DNA from: JADJYF01 sp965278995
Lineage (GTDB): Bacteria > Pseudomonadota > Gammaproteobacteria > Ga0077536
Reading direction: 5' to 3'
Length of the DNA: 64,000 nucleotides
Assembly (NCBI GenBank): GCA_965278995.1
Contig: OZ257136.1
Span: forward strand, 806,001-870,000
Shown here: positions 1-9,156 of the stretch, piece by piece
Numbering within the stretch: the stretch's first letter is position 1
Layout: every line of letters starts with the position of its first letter
The notes under the pieces: generated by a model
What the model saw: the letters and a program-made list of their open reading frames with translations, nothing else
The model's database searches: none
What the model was told of the DNA's origin: nothing
Translations under genes and position numbers: made by a program

Positions 1-934
1 TATGTTTGCCAGGCACGATGATGCGAAGCACTACCCCGCGATCGAGCGCGGCGAGCAGCGCTCGGTAGGTCAGGTCGTCCGGTACGAAATACGACGCCGA
101 TAGATCGATCGTGTGCTCGGCCGCGGCAATTGCCAGCAGATACATCAAGTGCATGCTTTCGCTGCCACCCTGGGGCGAGCTCGAAAACATCTGCGCATCG
201 GTGTTGCCGACGGCAGCTATCGGCGGAAAATAAGTTTCGCCCTGCAGTACTGTGCCTGTCACCTTGATCCAGTTGTCCAGGAACACCGCTTGTGCCTGAG
301 CCGCTGCCAGACCGTCGATGCGGAAATGTTCATCGCGCCAGTGGTCGGGATCCTGGGCGTTCCCATTCCACTTATCCGCTATACCGACGCCGCCGGTAAA
401 CGCTACTCGACCATCTACCACAAGCAGTTTTCGATGCGTCCGATTATTGATTCGGCCGAAGTGGTACCAACTGAGCGGGTGATATCGCTGAACTTCGACC
501 CCCGCATCTGTTAAGACAGCGATCAGGGACGTATCCATTTTCACACTGCCGAGCCAATCGAGCATCACATGTACCTTGACGCCTGCGGTGGCACGCTCGG
601 CCAGCGCTTCCGCGAATTCGCGGCCAATGTCGCCCGACCAATAGATGTAGGTCTCGAATGAAATCGAATGTTCAGCAGCTCGAACGGCCGCCAGCATGGC
701 GGGAAATATCTGGTTTCCGTTTGTATAGTGGTTAACGTGATTGCCGGATACGACGGTCGGTCCAAGCAGGTAGCTTACCTCGCGAAGAAACTGCGGGTCA
801 GTCAACGGATAGCGATGTTCCAGCTTCTGTGCGATCTGTTTTTCGGCGGGAATGAGGTTCAGACCGACCACCACCAACAGGCCGGCGGTTACTGCGCTCA
901 ACACCATTAACCACATCATGCGTCTGGTCAGCAT
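1..934 (-). CDS. Cardiolipin synthase / phospholipase D family protein (3' end beyond window)
   Basis: About 311 N-terminal residues are visible; the gene runs off the left edge, so no stop codon is seen. The ATG at 934 follows a good Shine-Dalgarno (GGGAGG, about 10 nt upstream). Residues 1-25 form a hydrophobic N-terminal segment (WLMVLSAVTAGLLVVVGL), probably a membrane anchor. The body reads as a cardiolipin synthase: 'SFETYIYWSGDIG', then a first HKD motif HRKLLVVD in 'NNRTHRKLLVVDGRVAFTGG', and later 'DLSASYFVPDD'. The second HKD motif should lie outside the window. The family condenses two phosphatidylglycerols, or PG with PE, at the inner membrane. Other PLD-family hydrolases are possible. 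It reads in the same direction as the transglutaminase gene, 230 bp away, with no obvious functional link. Confidence 0.85.
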   Translation of the reverse strand, partial: MLTRRMMWLMVLSAVTAGLLVVVGLNLIPAEKQIAQKLEHRYPLTDPQFLREVSYLLGPTVVSGNHVNHYTNGNQIFPAMLAAVRAAEHSISFETYIYWSGDIGREFAEALAERATAGVKVHVMLDWLGSVKMDTSLIAVLTDAGVEVQRYHPLSWYHFGRINNRTHRKLLVVDGRVAFTGGVGIADKWNGNAQDPDHWRDEHFRIDGLAAAQAQAVFLDNWIKVTGTVLQGETYFPPIAAVGNTDAQMFSSSPQGGSESMHLMYLLAIAAAEHTIDLSASYFVPDDLTYRALLAALDRGVVLRIIVPGKH

Positions 935-1164
935 TGCTGGTGTGCCTCCCAACGTGATGGCTACGGCGAGATCGCCGGACGGCACAACAGGTATCAGGCC
1001 TGTGACATCACCCTTTGATTCGAATCAGGACAGGCGACTTAAGAATGGTCGCCAACCCCTGCGTGGAAGACACACTAGGACAGGCGACCTGATGCTTCTG
1101 TACGCCAGCACACACGCGCATCAATCATCGACGGTCGCTACTGGCAGACGGCTGGGCAGATACC

Positions 1165-4100
1165 TCAATCGTCGATGACAGGGCAGCGCCGCAAGTCGAG
1201 CGTGAAGGGCATCTCCGGTGACAAATGCGCATCGCGCCAGCGGAAACGGCCGGCGGTGTGACCGAGCGTTTCGAAGCGGGCCAGCCGCCGCGCTTCGGCT
1301 TCGCGCGCGTTCACCGGATAGCTGTCGTAGTGGCGTCCGCCCGGGTGGGTGACGTGATAGCGGCACCCGCCGATGACGCGCTCGTTGTCGCGATCGACGA
1401 GATCGAACGTCAGCGGATTGTGCGTGCCGATGGTCGGATGCATGCCGGAAGGCGGATTCCATGCCTTGAAGCGCACGCCGCCGACATAGTTGCCACGGAC
1501 ACCGGTCGGTTGCAACGGCACCGGGTAGCCGTTGCAGGTCACACTGTAGCGTTCGGGAATAAAGCCGGTCAATTCGACCTGCAGACGCTCGACTGACGAA
1601 TCGACATAGCGCGCTGTACCACCAGCACTCGATTCCTCGCCGAGCACGTGCCAGGGTTCCAGCGCCGTGCGCAGCGTGAGCTCCACGCCGCGATGGGCAA
1701 TGCTGCCGAAACGCGGAAAGCGGAATTCGAAAAACGGCAGATACCACGAGCGCTCGAACGCAAAGCCGCCGCGATTCAGATCGTCGATCACCTCGCTGAA
1801 ATCGTTCCACACGAACCACGGCAGCAGGTAACGGTCATGCAGAGCAGTGCCCCAGCGGATCAGCTTGCGCTCGTAAGGGGTATCCCAGAACTGCGCCACC
1901 AGTGCGCGCATCAACAGCATCTGGGTCAGGCTCATGCGCGCGTGCGGCGGCATTTCGAACGCGCGGAACTCGACCAGTCCGCGTCGCCCGCCGGCGTGAT
2001 CGGGCGAATAGAGTTTATCGATGCAGAACTCGGCGCGATGCGTGTTGCCGGTCAGGTCGACCATTTGATTGCGAAGTACGCGATCGATCATCCACGGCGG
2101 CAGATCAGAATTGCCCGCGCTGACCTGCGACAACGCCGTTTCGAGTTCCAGCAGGCGATCGTCGCGCGCTTCGTCGACACGCGGCGCCTGACTCGTCGGG
2201 CCGATAAACAGGCCGGAAAACATATAGGAAAGCGCCGGGTGGTTCTGCCAGTAGGTGATCAGACTTTTGAGCAGATGTGGCCGACGAATCACCGGAGAAT
2301 CGGCCGGTGTCGGTCCGCCGAGCGTGACGTGATTGCCGCCGCCGGTGCCGGTGTGGCGGCCGTCGAGCATGAACTTTTCAGTCGCCAGTCGCGCCTGACG
2401 TGCTTCCTCGTACAGCGTGGTCGTCGTCTCTTTCATGCCGGTCCAGTCACGGGCAGGGTGAATGTTGACTTCGATGACGCCCGGATCAGGCGTGATCTGC
2501 AGCAGTTCGAGACGCGGATCGCGGGGGGCCTCGTAACCTTCGATGACTACCGGTTGTGCCAATTCCGCCGCGGTTGCCTCAATCGCATGGATAAGTTCAA
2601 CGTAGTCTTCCAGCCGCGTCAACGGCGGCAAAAACACATGTAGGCGCCCGTCGCGGATCTCGGTACACAGTGCTGTGTGCACGACACCGTCTTCGCGCGC
2701 GCGAGCACGCGCCACGGCGCTACGCTGCGCGACCAGACGTTGCGGGCCGGGCACGCTCGGCAGTGCGCGGCGCGGTTGCAGCGGTTGTATCGGAGCAAAC
2801 GGGTCGACCGGTGCCAGGGCTTCTTCCTTGCTTTCCGGTGCTGCCGGCAACGATTGCGTCGGCAGGCGCAAGCCGAGCGGGGAATCGCCCGGTATCAGAA
2901 ACAGATGTCCGCGGCGCAGCGGCCACACGCCGCTTGCCCATGCGCCGTCAGTTGAACAGGCCAGTGGCAGCACGTACCCTGCCGGCTGGTTCAATTCGCC
3001 ATCGAACAGGCGACGCAGTCGCTCACGTTCGAGGGCCTCCATGAGGCGTGCATCGGTCGGGTCGACATCGAGCGGCAGCGTGCCTTCCCGCCACAGGTAG
3101 TAGAAGGTGTCCTCAAACGCCGTCTGCACGTATTGCTGGGCCAGCCCCAGACGCTTGGCGAGTCCTGCGGCAAAGCGGGCGTCGGCACCGCGAGCGACCG
3201 GCGCGGTTTTACGCGAGAGCGCTGCGAGCAGCGCCGGGTCGGCCCATAACGCCTCACCGTCTCGGCGCCAGAACACGCTCAGCGCCCAGCGCGGCAGCGG
3301 TTCGCCGGGGTACCATTTGCCAAGACCGTGATGCAGCAGGCCGCCGGGCGCGTAATGTCGCTTGAGTCGTTCGACCAGCACTTCTGCAGCAGCGCGTTTG
3401 TCCGCGCCGTCAGCAGCAATGGTCCACTGCGGACTTTCGAAATCGTCGATCGAGACGAACGTCGGTTCGCCGCCCATGGTCAGGCGAACATCACCTGCCG
3501 CGAGTACCGCGTCGACCTGTTCACCGAGCGCGTCGATACGTGACCAGGTCGCCTCGGAGTAGGGCAGCGTAACGCGGGGATCTTCGTGGATGCGTACGAC
3601 CGTATTGCTGTAGCTGAACTCAACTTCGCACTCGTCGGTGGCTCCCTCGACTGGCGCAGCTTGACCGTAATGCGCGGTCGCAGCCAACGGAATATGGCCT
3701 TCAGCGGCGAACAGTCCCGACGTCGGATCGAGTCCGACCCAGCCGGCGCCGGGTAGAAAGACTTCCGTCCAGGCGTGTAGATCGCTGAAGTCCGCCGTCG
3801 GCCCCGATGGGCCGTCCAGCGCCGCCTGATCGGCAACCAGTTGGACCAGGTAGCCGGACACGAAGCGGCTGGCCAGACCCAGGTGGCGAAGGATTTGCGC
3901 GAGCAGCCAGGCACTGTCGCGACAGGAGCCGCGCCGGCGACCCAGCGTTTCCTCACAGTTCTGCACGCCGGGCTCGAGACGGACGATGTAGTCAATGTCG
4001 GCAGCCAGGCGCTGGTTGAGTTCGACCAGGAAGTCGTTGGTCGTCGCGCGTTCGCGCTTGACTGTCGCCAACCATGCGGTCAATTTCGGGCCGGCTTCCT

Positions 4101-4461
4101 CGATGGCCAGGTAAGGCGCAAGATCAGCACGCTGGTCTTCGGCATAGGTGAATGGATAATGCGTAGCTTCGCCTTCGAGGAAAAAGTCGAACGGATTGAT
4201 CGCGACCATATCGGCGATCACCTCGACATCGAATTTGAGCTCGCGCGCTTTGTTCGGAAACACCAGTCGTGCGAGATAATTGTTCCACGGGTCCTGCTGC
4301 CAGTTCAGGAAATGCTCGCGCGGTTCGACGTTCAGCGAGTAGGCTGTTATCGGGGTGCGGGTATGCGCAGCGGGCCGCAGGCGCAGCACATGCGGGCTCA
4401 ATGCAACAGGCCGATCGAACAGGTAATGTGTGGAATGTCTTATCGCAACGCGTATGCTCAC
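1165..4461 (-). CDS. Transglutaminase-like / DUF2126 fusion protein
   Basis: 1098 residues. The N-terminal 250 residues form a bacterial transglutaminase-like cysteine protease: 'TRTPITAYSLNVEPREHFLN' is the family N-domain. The triad is visible as C180 (GRRRGSCRDSAWLL), H229 (DLHAWTEVFLP) and D245 (GLDPTSG). The remaining ~800 residues match the long DUF2126 region, with 'GGEPTFVS' near 330 and 'HTGTGGGNHVTLGG' near 700. The start is GTG at 4461, with AAGGAA 8 nt upstream. The gene is divergent from the ATP-grasp gene across 74 bp. Transglutaminase, ATP-grasp, alpha-E and Anbu genes are a known conserved association predicted to make and process a peptide or amide-linked product; no reaction has been established. 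No signal peptide is seen, so it is probably cytoplasmic. Confidence 0.93.
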   Translation of the reverse strand: MSIRVAIRHSTHYLFDRPVALSPHVLRLRPAAHTRTPITAYSLNVEPREHFLNWQQDPWNNYLARLVFPNKARELKFDVEVIADMVAINPFDFFLEGEATHYPFTYAEDQRADLAPYLAIEEAGPKLTAWLATVKRERATTNDFLVELNQRLAADIDYIVRLEPGVQNCEETLGRRRGSCRDSAWLLAQILRHLGLASRFVSGYLVQLVADQAALDGPSGPTADFSDLHAWTEVFLPGAGWVGLDPTSGLFAAEGHIPLAATAHYGQAAPVEGATDECEVEFSYSNTVVRIHEDPRVTLPYSEATWSRIDALGEQVDAVLAAGDVRLTMGGEPTFVSIDDFESPQWTIAADGADKRAAAEVLVERLKRHYAPGGLLHHGLGKWYPGEPLPRWALSVFWRRDGEALWADPALLAALSRKTAPVARGADARFAAGLAKRLGLAQQYVQTAFEDTFYYLWREGTLPLDVDPTDARLMEALERERLRRLFDGELNQPAGYVLPLACSTDGAWASGVWPLRRGHLFLIPGDSPLGLRLPTQSLPAAPESKEEALAPVDPFAPIQPLQPRRALPSVPGPQRLVAQRSAVARARAREDGVVHTALCTEIRDGRLHVFLPPLTRLEDYVELIHAIEATAAELAQPVVIEGYEAPRDPRLELLQITPDPGVIEVNIHPARDWTGMKETTTTLYEEARQARLATEKFMLDGRHTGTGGGNHVTLGGPTPADSPVIRRPHLLKSLITYWQNHPALSYMFSGLFIGPTSQAPRVDEARDDRLLELETALSQVSAGNSDLPPWMIDRVLRNQMVDLTGNTHRAEFCIDKLYSPDHAGGRRGLVEFRAFEMPPHARMSLTQMLLMRALVAQFWDTPYERKLIRWGTALHDRYLLPWFVWNDFSEVIDDLNRGGFAFERSWYLPFFEFRFPRFGSIAHRGVELTLRTALEPWHVLGEESSAGGTARYVDSSVERLQVELTGFIPERYSVTCNGYPVPLQPTGVRGNYVGGVRFKAWNPPSGMHPTIGTHNPLTFDLVDRDNERVIGGCRYHVTHPGGRHYDSYPVNAREAEARRLARFETLGHTAGRFRWRDAHLSPEMPFTLDLRRCPVIDD

Positions 4462-4535
4462 CAGCGGAATTCCTTAATGTTGGAACAGACTCTGCCGTCG
4501 GATGGAAATGGCACGGATCGTGTTAACACCATACT

Positions 4536-5975
4536 ATGAAATTCTCCTGGAAGAATTACGATTCGAAAGGATTTTACGACGAGTTGATCAGTTCGCCGGG
4601 AAATTCACGCGCAGCCGGTCGCGAAGTTGCACGTCGCATCGGCTCGCTGACGACGGAAGAGATTCGCGAGCGACAGCTTGCTGCCGAGCTGGCCGTGAAA
4701 ACCATGGGCATCACGTTCACGGTTTATTCGCAAGGCACCAATATCGACCGGGCCTGGCCGTACGACATCATTCCACGCACTATTTCGGGGAGAGATTGGG
4801 ATCGGGTCGAGTCCGGACTGGTGCAACGCCTCACTGCGCTGAATTTATTCATCGACGATCTCTATAACGACCAGAAGATCCTCAAGGATGGTGTCGTCCC
4901 GCGGGCGCTGATCCAGGATTCGAGCAATTTTCGCGCGGCATGTGTCGGCATGAAGCCCAAGTTTGGTGCGTGGGCGCATATCTGCGGCAGCGATTTGATT
5001 CGCGATGCGGACGGCGTGTTCTACGTACTTGAGGACAATCTGCGCGTTCCGTCCGGTGTGTCCTATATGCTTGAGAACCGCAAAGTGACGAAGCGGGTGT
5101 TCCCGGAGCTTTTCGAATCGCAGAACATGCGCCCGATAGGCGAATACACCTCGCATCTGTTCGACACGCTGGCATCCTTGTCACCGCGCCCGCAAGATTA
5201 TCCTGAAGTCGTGGTGTTGACGCCGGGCATTTATAACTCGGCCTATTTCGAACACTCCTATCTTGCCCAGCAGATGGGTGCGGAACTGGTCGAAGGCTCG
5301 GATCTGTTCGTTGATAGCGATGACTGTGTCTACATGCACACCATTTCGGGCCCCGAGCGGGTCGATGTTATCTATCGCCGCATCGACGATCTGTTTCTTG
5401 ACCCCGACGTCTTCGAACCGGAGTCGGCGCTTGGTGTGCGTGGCCTGATGCGTGCGTGGTTGAAAGGGAATGTCGCACTAGCGAACGCGCCGGGCGCGGG
5501 CGTTGCCGATGATAAGGCGGTTTACACTTACGTTCCGGACATCATCCGCTATTACCTGGATGAGGACGCCATCATTCCGAACGTTCACACCTGGCGTTGT
5601 GGTGATCCGGCGTCGCGCGCGCACGTGCTGGCCAACCTCGAGCATCTGGTCGTGAAACCGGCTAACGAATCAGGTGGCTACGGCATGCTGATCGGGCCGG
5701 CCTCGACCGTGCGCGAGCGCCAGATTTTTGCACGACGGATCAAGGCAAACCCGCGCAATTACGTTGCGCAACCGCTGATTTCTTTATCGACGTGCCCGAC
5801 AGTGTGCCAGCAAGGCATCGAACCACGACATCTCGATCTGCGGCCGTTCATCCTGCAGGGTGGGCGCCATTACGTCACGCCGGGTGGGCTGACTCGCGTT
5901 GCATTGATTAAGGGTTCGTTTGTCGTCAACTCGTCGCAGGGCGGCGGTAGCAAGGACACCTGGATTGTCGACTGA
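4536..5975 (+). CDS. Circularly permuted ATP-grasp family protein
   Basis: 479 residues, the usual length for the circularly permuted ATP-grasp family (formerly DUF404/DUF407). Recognisable segments are 'NLFIDDLYNDQKIL', 'DNLRVPSGVSYMLENR', 'RVDVIYRRIDDLFLDP' and, towards the C terminus, 'LVVKPANESGGYGMLIGPAS', which holds the lysine and glycine-rich ATP-binding loop. ATP-grasp enzymes ligate a carboxylate to an amine through an acyl-phosphate; family members of this cluster are predicted peptide or amide ligases, but the substrate is unknown. The gene opens a plus-strand unit with the alpha-E gene 58 nt downstream. The start ATG lacks a strong Shine-Dalgarno, but the N terminus (MKFSWKNYDSKGFYDEL) agrees with the family. 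Very likely correct as a family call. Confidence 0.93.
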   Translation: MKFSWKNYDSKGFYDELISSPGNSRAAGREVARRIGSLTTEEIRERQLAAELAVKTMGITFTVYSQGTNIDRAWPYDIIPRTISGRDWDRVESGLVQRLTALNLFIDDLYNDQKILKDGVVPRALIQDSSNFRAACVGMKPKFGAWAHICGSDLIRDADGVFYVLEDNLRVPSGVSYMLENRKVTKRVFPELFESQNMRPIGEYTSHLFDTLASLSPRPQDYPEVVVLTPGIYNSAYFEHSYLAQQMGAELVEGSDLFVDSDDCVYMHTISGPERVDVIYRRIDDLFLDPDVFEPESALGVRGLMRAWLKGNVALANAPGAGVADDKAVYTYVPDIIRYYLDEDAIIPNVHTWRCGDPASRAHVLANLEHLVVKPANESGGYGMLIGPASTVRERQIFARRIKANPRNYVAQPLISLSTCPTVCQQGIEPRHLDLRPFILQGGRHYVTPGGLTRVALIKGSFVVNSSQGGGSKDTWIVD

Positions 5976-6033
5976 TCGTTGCACCTTGTCGGCGCTAAAC
6001 GACATGCCGCCCGAACGGGCCGGGGATTAGCGC

Positions 6034-7002
6034 ATGCTGTCGCGTGTCGCCGAAAGAGTCTACTGGCTGGGGCGTTATCTGGAGCGCATCGAAAACACTG
6101 CGCGGCTGGTCAATGTCTATGGCAATGTGCTGCTCGATCTGCCACGGCCGGCGAAATTGGTCTGGGAATCATTGATCGCAATCACCGGCAGTGCGCCGAC
6201 TTTCGACGAGCGTCATACGCGGGCCGACGAGCGTAACGTTGTCAAGTTCTGCCTTGCCGATCGTGCCAATCCGGCTTCGATTATCAGCTCCTGTGTCGCT
6301 GCGCGCGAGAATGCGCGGACCGTGCGCGAAATCGTTCCGGCGACGACCTGGGAGGCAATCAACGATCTGCATATCTATCTCGATGAGCACGTCGACGCCG
6401 CCCCGGCGCGACGCGGACGCGATGCTTTTCTGACGCATGTCATCAACTCCTGCCAGTTCATCGTCGGTGCCCTGGCTGGCACCATGAGCCGCGACGCGGC
6501 TTATCAGTTTTTGCGCGCCGGACGTTACCTCGAACGCGCCGACATGACATCTCGTATCGTCGATGTCGGCAGTGCCAACGTGTTTCCGTGGGTAACCTGG
6601 ATGCATGGGGATGCCGGTCCACCGAGCGCTGGTACCAGTCCTTACGAAAGCATTCTGTGGATGAGCGTGCTGCGCTCGCTTAATGCGCTGCAGATGTACC
6701 GGCGGCTGGTTCCGGAGCGAGTCGTGGCCGAAGATGTCGTCCGCTTTCTGTTGCAGGACGAAGCATTCCCGCGCGCGATGGCACACTGCCTGAAAGCGGT
6801 ATTGTCCTGTCTGGAACAACTACCGCGCAACGACATTGCTGTAGCAGGTACTCTGGCAGCGCTGACTCGACTGCGCGAAGCACAGGTGCCGGATTTGCTG
6901 GCGAATGGACTGTTCGATTTCATCGACGATATGCAGATCGAGTTCAATCATCTGCACAGTGTAATTGCCGAAACGTGGTTTTTGCCGGGCGAACCAGGGT
7001 AA
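6034..7002 (+). CDS. Alpha-E domain-containing protein (DUF403)
   Basis: 322 residues and all alpha-helical in appearance. The signature N terminus 'MLSRVAERVYWLGRYLERIE' is characteristic of the alpha-E domain, and the second helical repeat carries 'FLRAGRYLERADMTSRIVDV'. The repeated R-Y-L-E-R motifs and conserved glutamates give the domain its name. Its role is unknown; it nearly always sits next to a circularly permuted ATP-grasp gene, as here, and is predicted to act with it. GGGGA lies 10-15 nt upstream of the ATG. No signal peptide or membrane helix is seen. Confidence 0.93.
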   Translation: MLSRVAERVYWLGRYLERIENTARLVNVYGNVLLDLPRPAKLVWESLIAITGSAPTFDERHTRADERNVVKFCLADRANPASIISSCVAARENARTVREIVPATTWEAINDLHIYLDEHVDAAPARRGRDAFLTHVINSCQFIVGALAGTMSRDAAYQFLRAGRYLERADMTSRIVDVGSANVFPWVTWMHGDAGPPSAGTSPYESILWMSVLRSLNALQMYRRLVPERVVAEDVVRFLLQDEAFPRAMAHCLKAVLSCLEQLPRNDIAVAGTLAALTRLREAQVPDLLANGLFDFIDDMQIEFNHLHSVIAETWFLPGEPG

Positions 7003-7122
7003 GACGCTAGCATCCCTCCTTCTTGATTCAACGCTGTTGCGAGCCGGGTGCGCCTGCGCACAGACGCTCGGATTCCCTGTGCGACACAATCCGCCGTGTT
7101 TACGAAACCAGGCGGAACGTCA

Positions 7123-7566
7123 ATGAATGAAATTTATCCAGTCCGGAATATACGATGCGGAACGATCCTCGCGTCAGCCATGGCGCTCGCTCTGTGTGGC
7201 CCGGTTGTTGCCGATGGCACCGGTGATAATTCGCTCGCAGCCAGCGACGATGCATCGAATACGTCGCACGCTGCCGACAACAGCGCGCGTAATAAAGACG
7301 ACAGCAACGGCACAAACTTAACCCCGTTGGATCAATCGAGCAAACCCGGCGATATCGACATCACGCGGAACATCCGCCAGCACCTCGTTGACGACGAAAC
7401 CCTCGGAACCAATGCCGAGAACGTCAAGGTGATCACCATAGACGGCAACGTAACTATGCGAGGCGCCGTCGCCAATGCGACCGATCACGCCAAAGTTATC
7501 GCCGTGGCCAAAGCGGCGGCTGGCACCGGTCAGGTCCAAGACGAGCTCGAAGTGATCGATCGCTGA
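7123..7566 (+). CDS. BON-domain periplasmic protein
   Basis: 147 residues from the ATG at 7123. Residues 1-30 are a Sec-type signal sequence (basic stretch, then TILASAMALALCGPVVADG). Residues 33-75 are a low-complexity, Asp/Asn/Ser-rich linker. The C-terminal ~70 residues are one BON domain ('DIDITRNIRQHLVDDETLG', then 'NVTMRGAVANATDHAKVIAV'). BON domains bind phospholipid and occur in OsmY-like envelope-stress proteins. An upstream in-frame start at 7048 would bury the signal peptide behind 25 residues and was not used. It precedes a glycine-zipper gene by 36 nt, probably as one transcript. An envelope-stress role is inferred from the domain. Confidence 0.85.
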   Translation: MNEIYPVRNIRCGTILASAMALALCGPVVADGTGDNSLAASDDASNTSHAADNSARNKDDSNGTNLTPLDQSSKPGDIDITRNIRQHLVDDETLGTNAENVKVITIDGNVTMRGAVANATDHAKVIAVAKAAAGTGQVQDELEVIDR

Positions 7567-7602
7567 ATTTACGCAACTAACTACTGATTCGAGGAAACTA
7601 AA

Positions 7603-8151
7603 ATGTCCAAGTCCAAAGCAGTTTTCGGCATCATGCCGACCGAAGCTTCCGCAGTTCAGGCTACCAATGAATTGAAAGCGGCGGGGTTTTCCGCTGATGA
7701 TATTTCCGCATTGTTCCCAGACAAGCGTGGTACCAAGGATTTTGCCCACGAGCAAAACACCAAAGCTCCGGAAGGCGCGGCAACTGGTGCAGGCGTTGGC
7801 GGCGCACTGGGTGGCGGGCTGGGTTGGCTGGCCGGGATCGGCGCACTGGCGATTCCAGGCGTTGGCCCCCTGATTGCAGCGGGTCCGATCATGGCGGCAT
7901 TAAGCGGCGCGGCGGCTGGTGCGTTGGTCGGCGGACTTACCGGAACGCTGATCGGGTTGGGGATCCCTGAGCTCGAAGCAAAGCGCTACGAGGGCAAGGT
8001 CAAAGACGGCAATATTCTGCTGTCGGTGCATGTAGACGACGGCAAGGAACTCGATCGCGCCAAGGACATCCTGAAACGTGCCGGTGCCGAAGACATCAGT
8101 TCTACCGGCGAAGCATCAGTCAGCGATCGACCCAAGGTCGCGCAGCGTTAA
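7603..8151 (+). CDS. Glycine-zipper membrane protein, function unknown
   Basis: 182 residues. The first ~45 residues look like the small alpha/beta domain seen in stress proteins that start 'AVFGIMPTEASAVQATNEL'. Residues 60-125 are a glycine/alanine-rich hydrophobic stretch (GAGVGGALGGGLGWLAGIG and GAAAGALVGGLTGTLIGLG) typical of a glycine zipper able to insert in a membrane. The C-terminal ~45 residues resemble a second copy of the first domain ('NILLSVHVDDGKELDRAKD'). A clear Shine-Dalgarno (GAGGAAAC) precedes the ATG. It is co-directional with the BON gene, and a stem-loop follows at 8165. No specific function can be assigned. Confidence 0.75.
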   Translation: MSKSKAVFGIMPTEASAVQATNELKAAGFSADDISALFPDKRGTKDFAHEQNTKAPEGAATGAGVGGALGGGLGWLAGIGALAIPGVGPLIAAGPIMAALSGAAAGALVGGLTGTLIGLGIPELEAKRYEGKVKDGNILLSVHVDDGKELDRAKDILKRAGAEDISSTGEASVSDRPKVAQR

Positions 8152-8164
8152 CCAATCGGAGTTA

Positions 8165-8196
8165 GCAGGAAGCTCCGCAATCGCGGCGCTTCCTGC
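8165..8196 (+). terminator. Stem-loop after glycine-zipper gene
   Basis: A 9-bp perfect stem, GCAGGAAGC pairing with GCTTCCTGC, encloses a 14-nt loop 13 nt after the stop codon. No proper T-tract follows, so termination may be weak or Rho-assisted. The gene beyond it, Anbu, converges on it, so it could serve both strands. Confidence 0.45.
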
Positions 8197-8234
8197 GACT
8201 CATCGCTTTCGACAGACCTTCGCCGTCTGGCCCG

Positions 8235-9008
8235 CTAGGCCGAGTTGCCCTGACCCTGCTGGTTGTTGAACTCCTCGTTGCCGTGGTCCCAGACGGTTGC
8301 CCAGGCCGGCGGCGGCAGTGAACGAAATGCTTCCTTGAGTCGTTCGTCCCAGTTGCGCTTGAGTTCTCGCAGATAGTCGCTGTCGGCTTCCAGCAGCAGG
8401 CGGTTATTGAGCACGAAAGAATCGGCTTTATAGGCCAGTACTTCTATCGGCGGTCCAACAGTGACGTTGCTGCGCATCGTCGAATCCATCGACACCAGGC
8501 CGCACAGCACCGCAGTTGGCAGGCTGGTGTTCGGTCGGAGGATGCGATCAAGTATGGGTTTGCCGTACTTACTTTCGCCGATCTGCAGGTATGAGGTCAT
8601 CTTCGAGGTTGAAATGTGATTGCCCTGCGGGTAGATCAGAACGACGTTGGGCGGCCCGCCGACAATCTGTCCGCCGAAAATCACGCTGGATTCGAATTCG
8701 TGTCCGCCACCGGCTTTCTGCTGCTGCATGAGGCTGATCTGACCGATGTAATCGGCCGCGTCTTCCATATGATCGACCGTCATCAGGCTGATCGGCATAC
8801 CCTGCTTGATGTCGTGCCGGAGCTGATTGACGATGCCCTGGCTGGTCGCGAGATTGCCACTCGTCAGCAGGCAGAACTGCCGTGAACCATCCAGCCCGAA
8901 AGAATGCATCTTTGAATACGTGCTTATCTGATCAACCCCCGCGTTGGTACGCGAGTCAGACACGAATACGAGGCCTGCATCCAGGTTTATCGCGAGGCAA
9001 TAAGTCAT
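8235..9008 (-). CDS. Anbu, proteasome-type (Ntn-hydrolase) peptidase
   Basis: 257 residues starting MTYCLAINLDAGLVFVSDSR. After removal of Met1 the new N terminus would be Thr1, the nucleophile expected of a proteasome-like beta subunit. Counting from Thr1, D17 (SDSR) and K32 (TYSKM) fall where the catalytic Asp and Lys are expected. Anbu is an ancestral bacterial beta-subunit homologue that forms open helical or ring assemblies in the cytoplasm; its substrate is not known. Anbu genes usually co-occur with the ATP-grasp, alpha-E and transglutaminase genes found 1-7 kb to the left, which supports the call. It lies on the minus strand, facing the BON/glycine-zipper pair. Confidence 0.92.
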   Translation of the reverse strand: MTYCLAINLDAGLVFVSDSRTNAGVDQISTYSKMHSFGLDGSRQFCLLTSGNLATSQGIVNQLRHDIKQGMPISLMTVDHMEDAADYIGQISLMQQQKAGGGHEFESSVIFGGQIVGGPPNVVLIYPQGNHISTSKMTSYLQIGESKYGKPILDRILRPNTSLPTAVLCGLVSMDSTMRSNVTVGPPIEVLAYKADSFVLNNRLLLEADSDYLRELKRNWDERLKEAFRSLPPPAWATVWDHGNEEFNNQQGQGNSA

Positions 9009-9156
9009 CTATCGGGGACTGTGGCGGAGACTACGTCCGAGAGAGTAGGGCCGCCGACATGCTGACGCAAGCAGTTTCGCGGCGGTTGGTGATCGTCGTT
9101 CAGAGACTGATTGCAACATGATGTTTCTTCGTGCATTCAGTCCGCTGTACGCACCG

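Noticed and set aside
113..514. Plus-strand 133-codon ORF
   Set aside because: Antisense shadow of the cardiolipin synthase gene, which has the HKD motif and a ribosome binding site.
1027..1088. Direct repeat AGGACAGGCGAC at 1027 and 1077
   Set aside because: Only two 12-bp copies 50 bp apart, no third unit or dyad; could be chance. No CRISPR array is present anywhere in the window.
5943..5950. GGCGGTAG, the core of the ops/JUMPstart element
   Set aside because: It lies inside the ATP-grasp coding region, far from the polysaccharide locus; a chance match.
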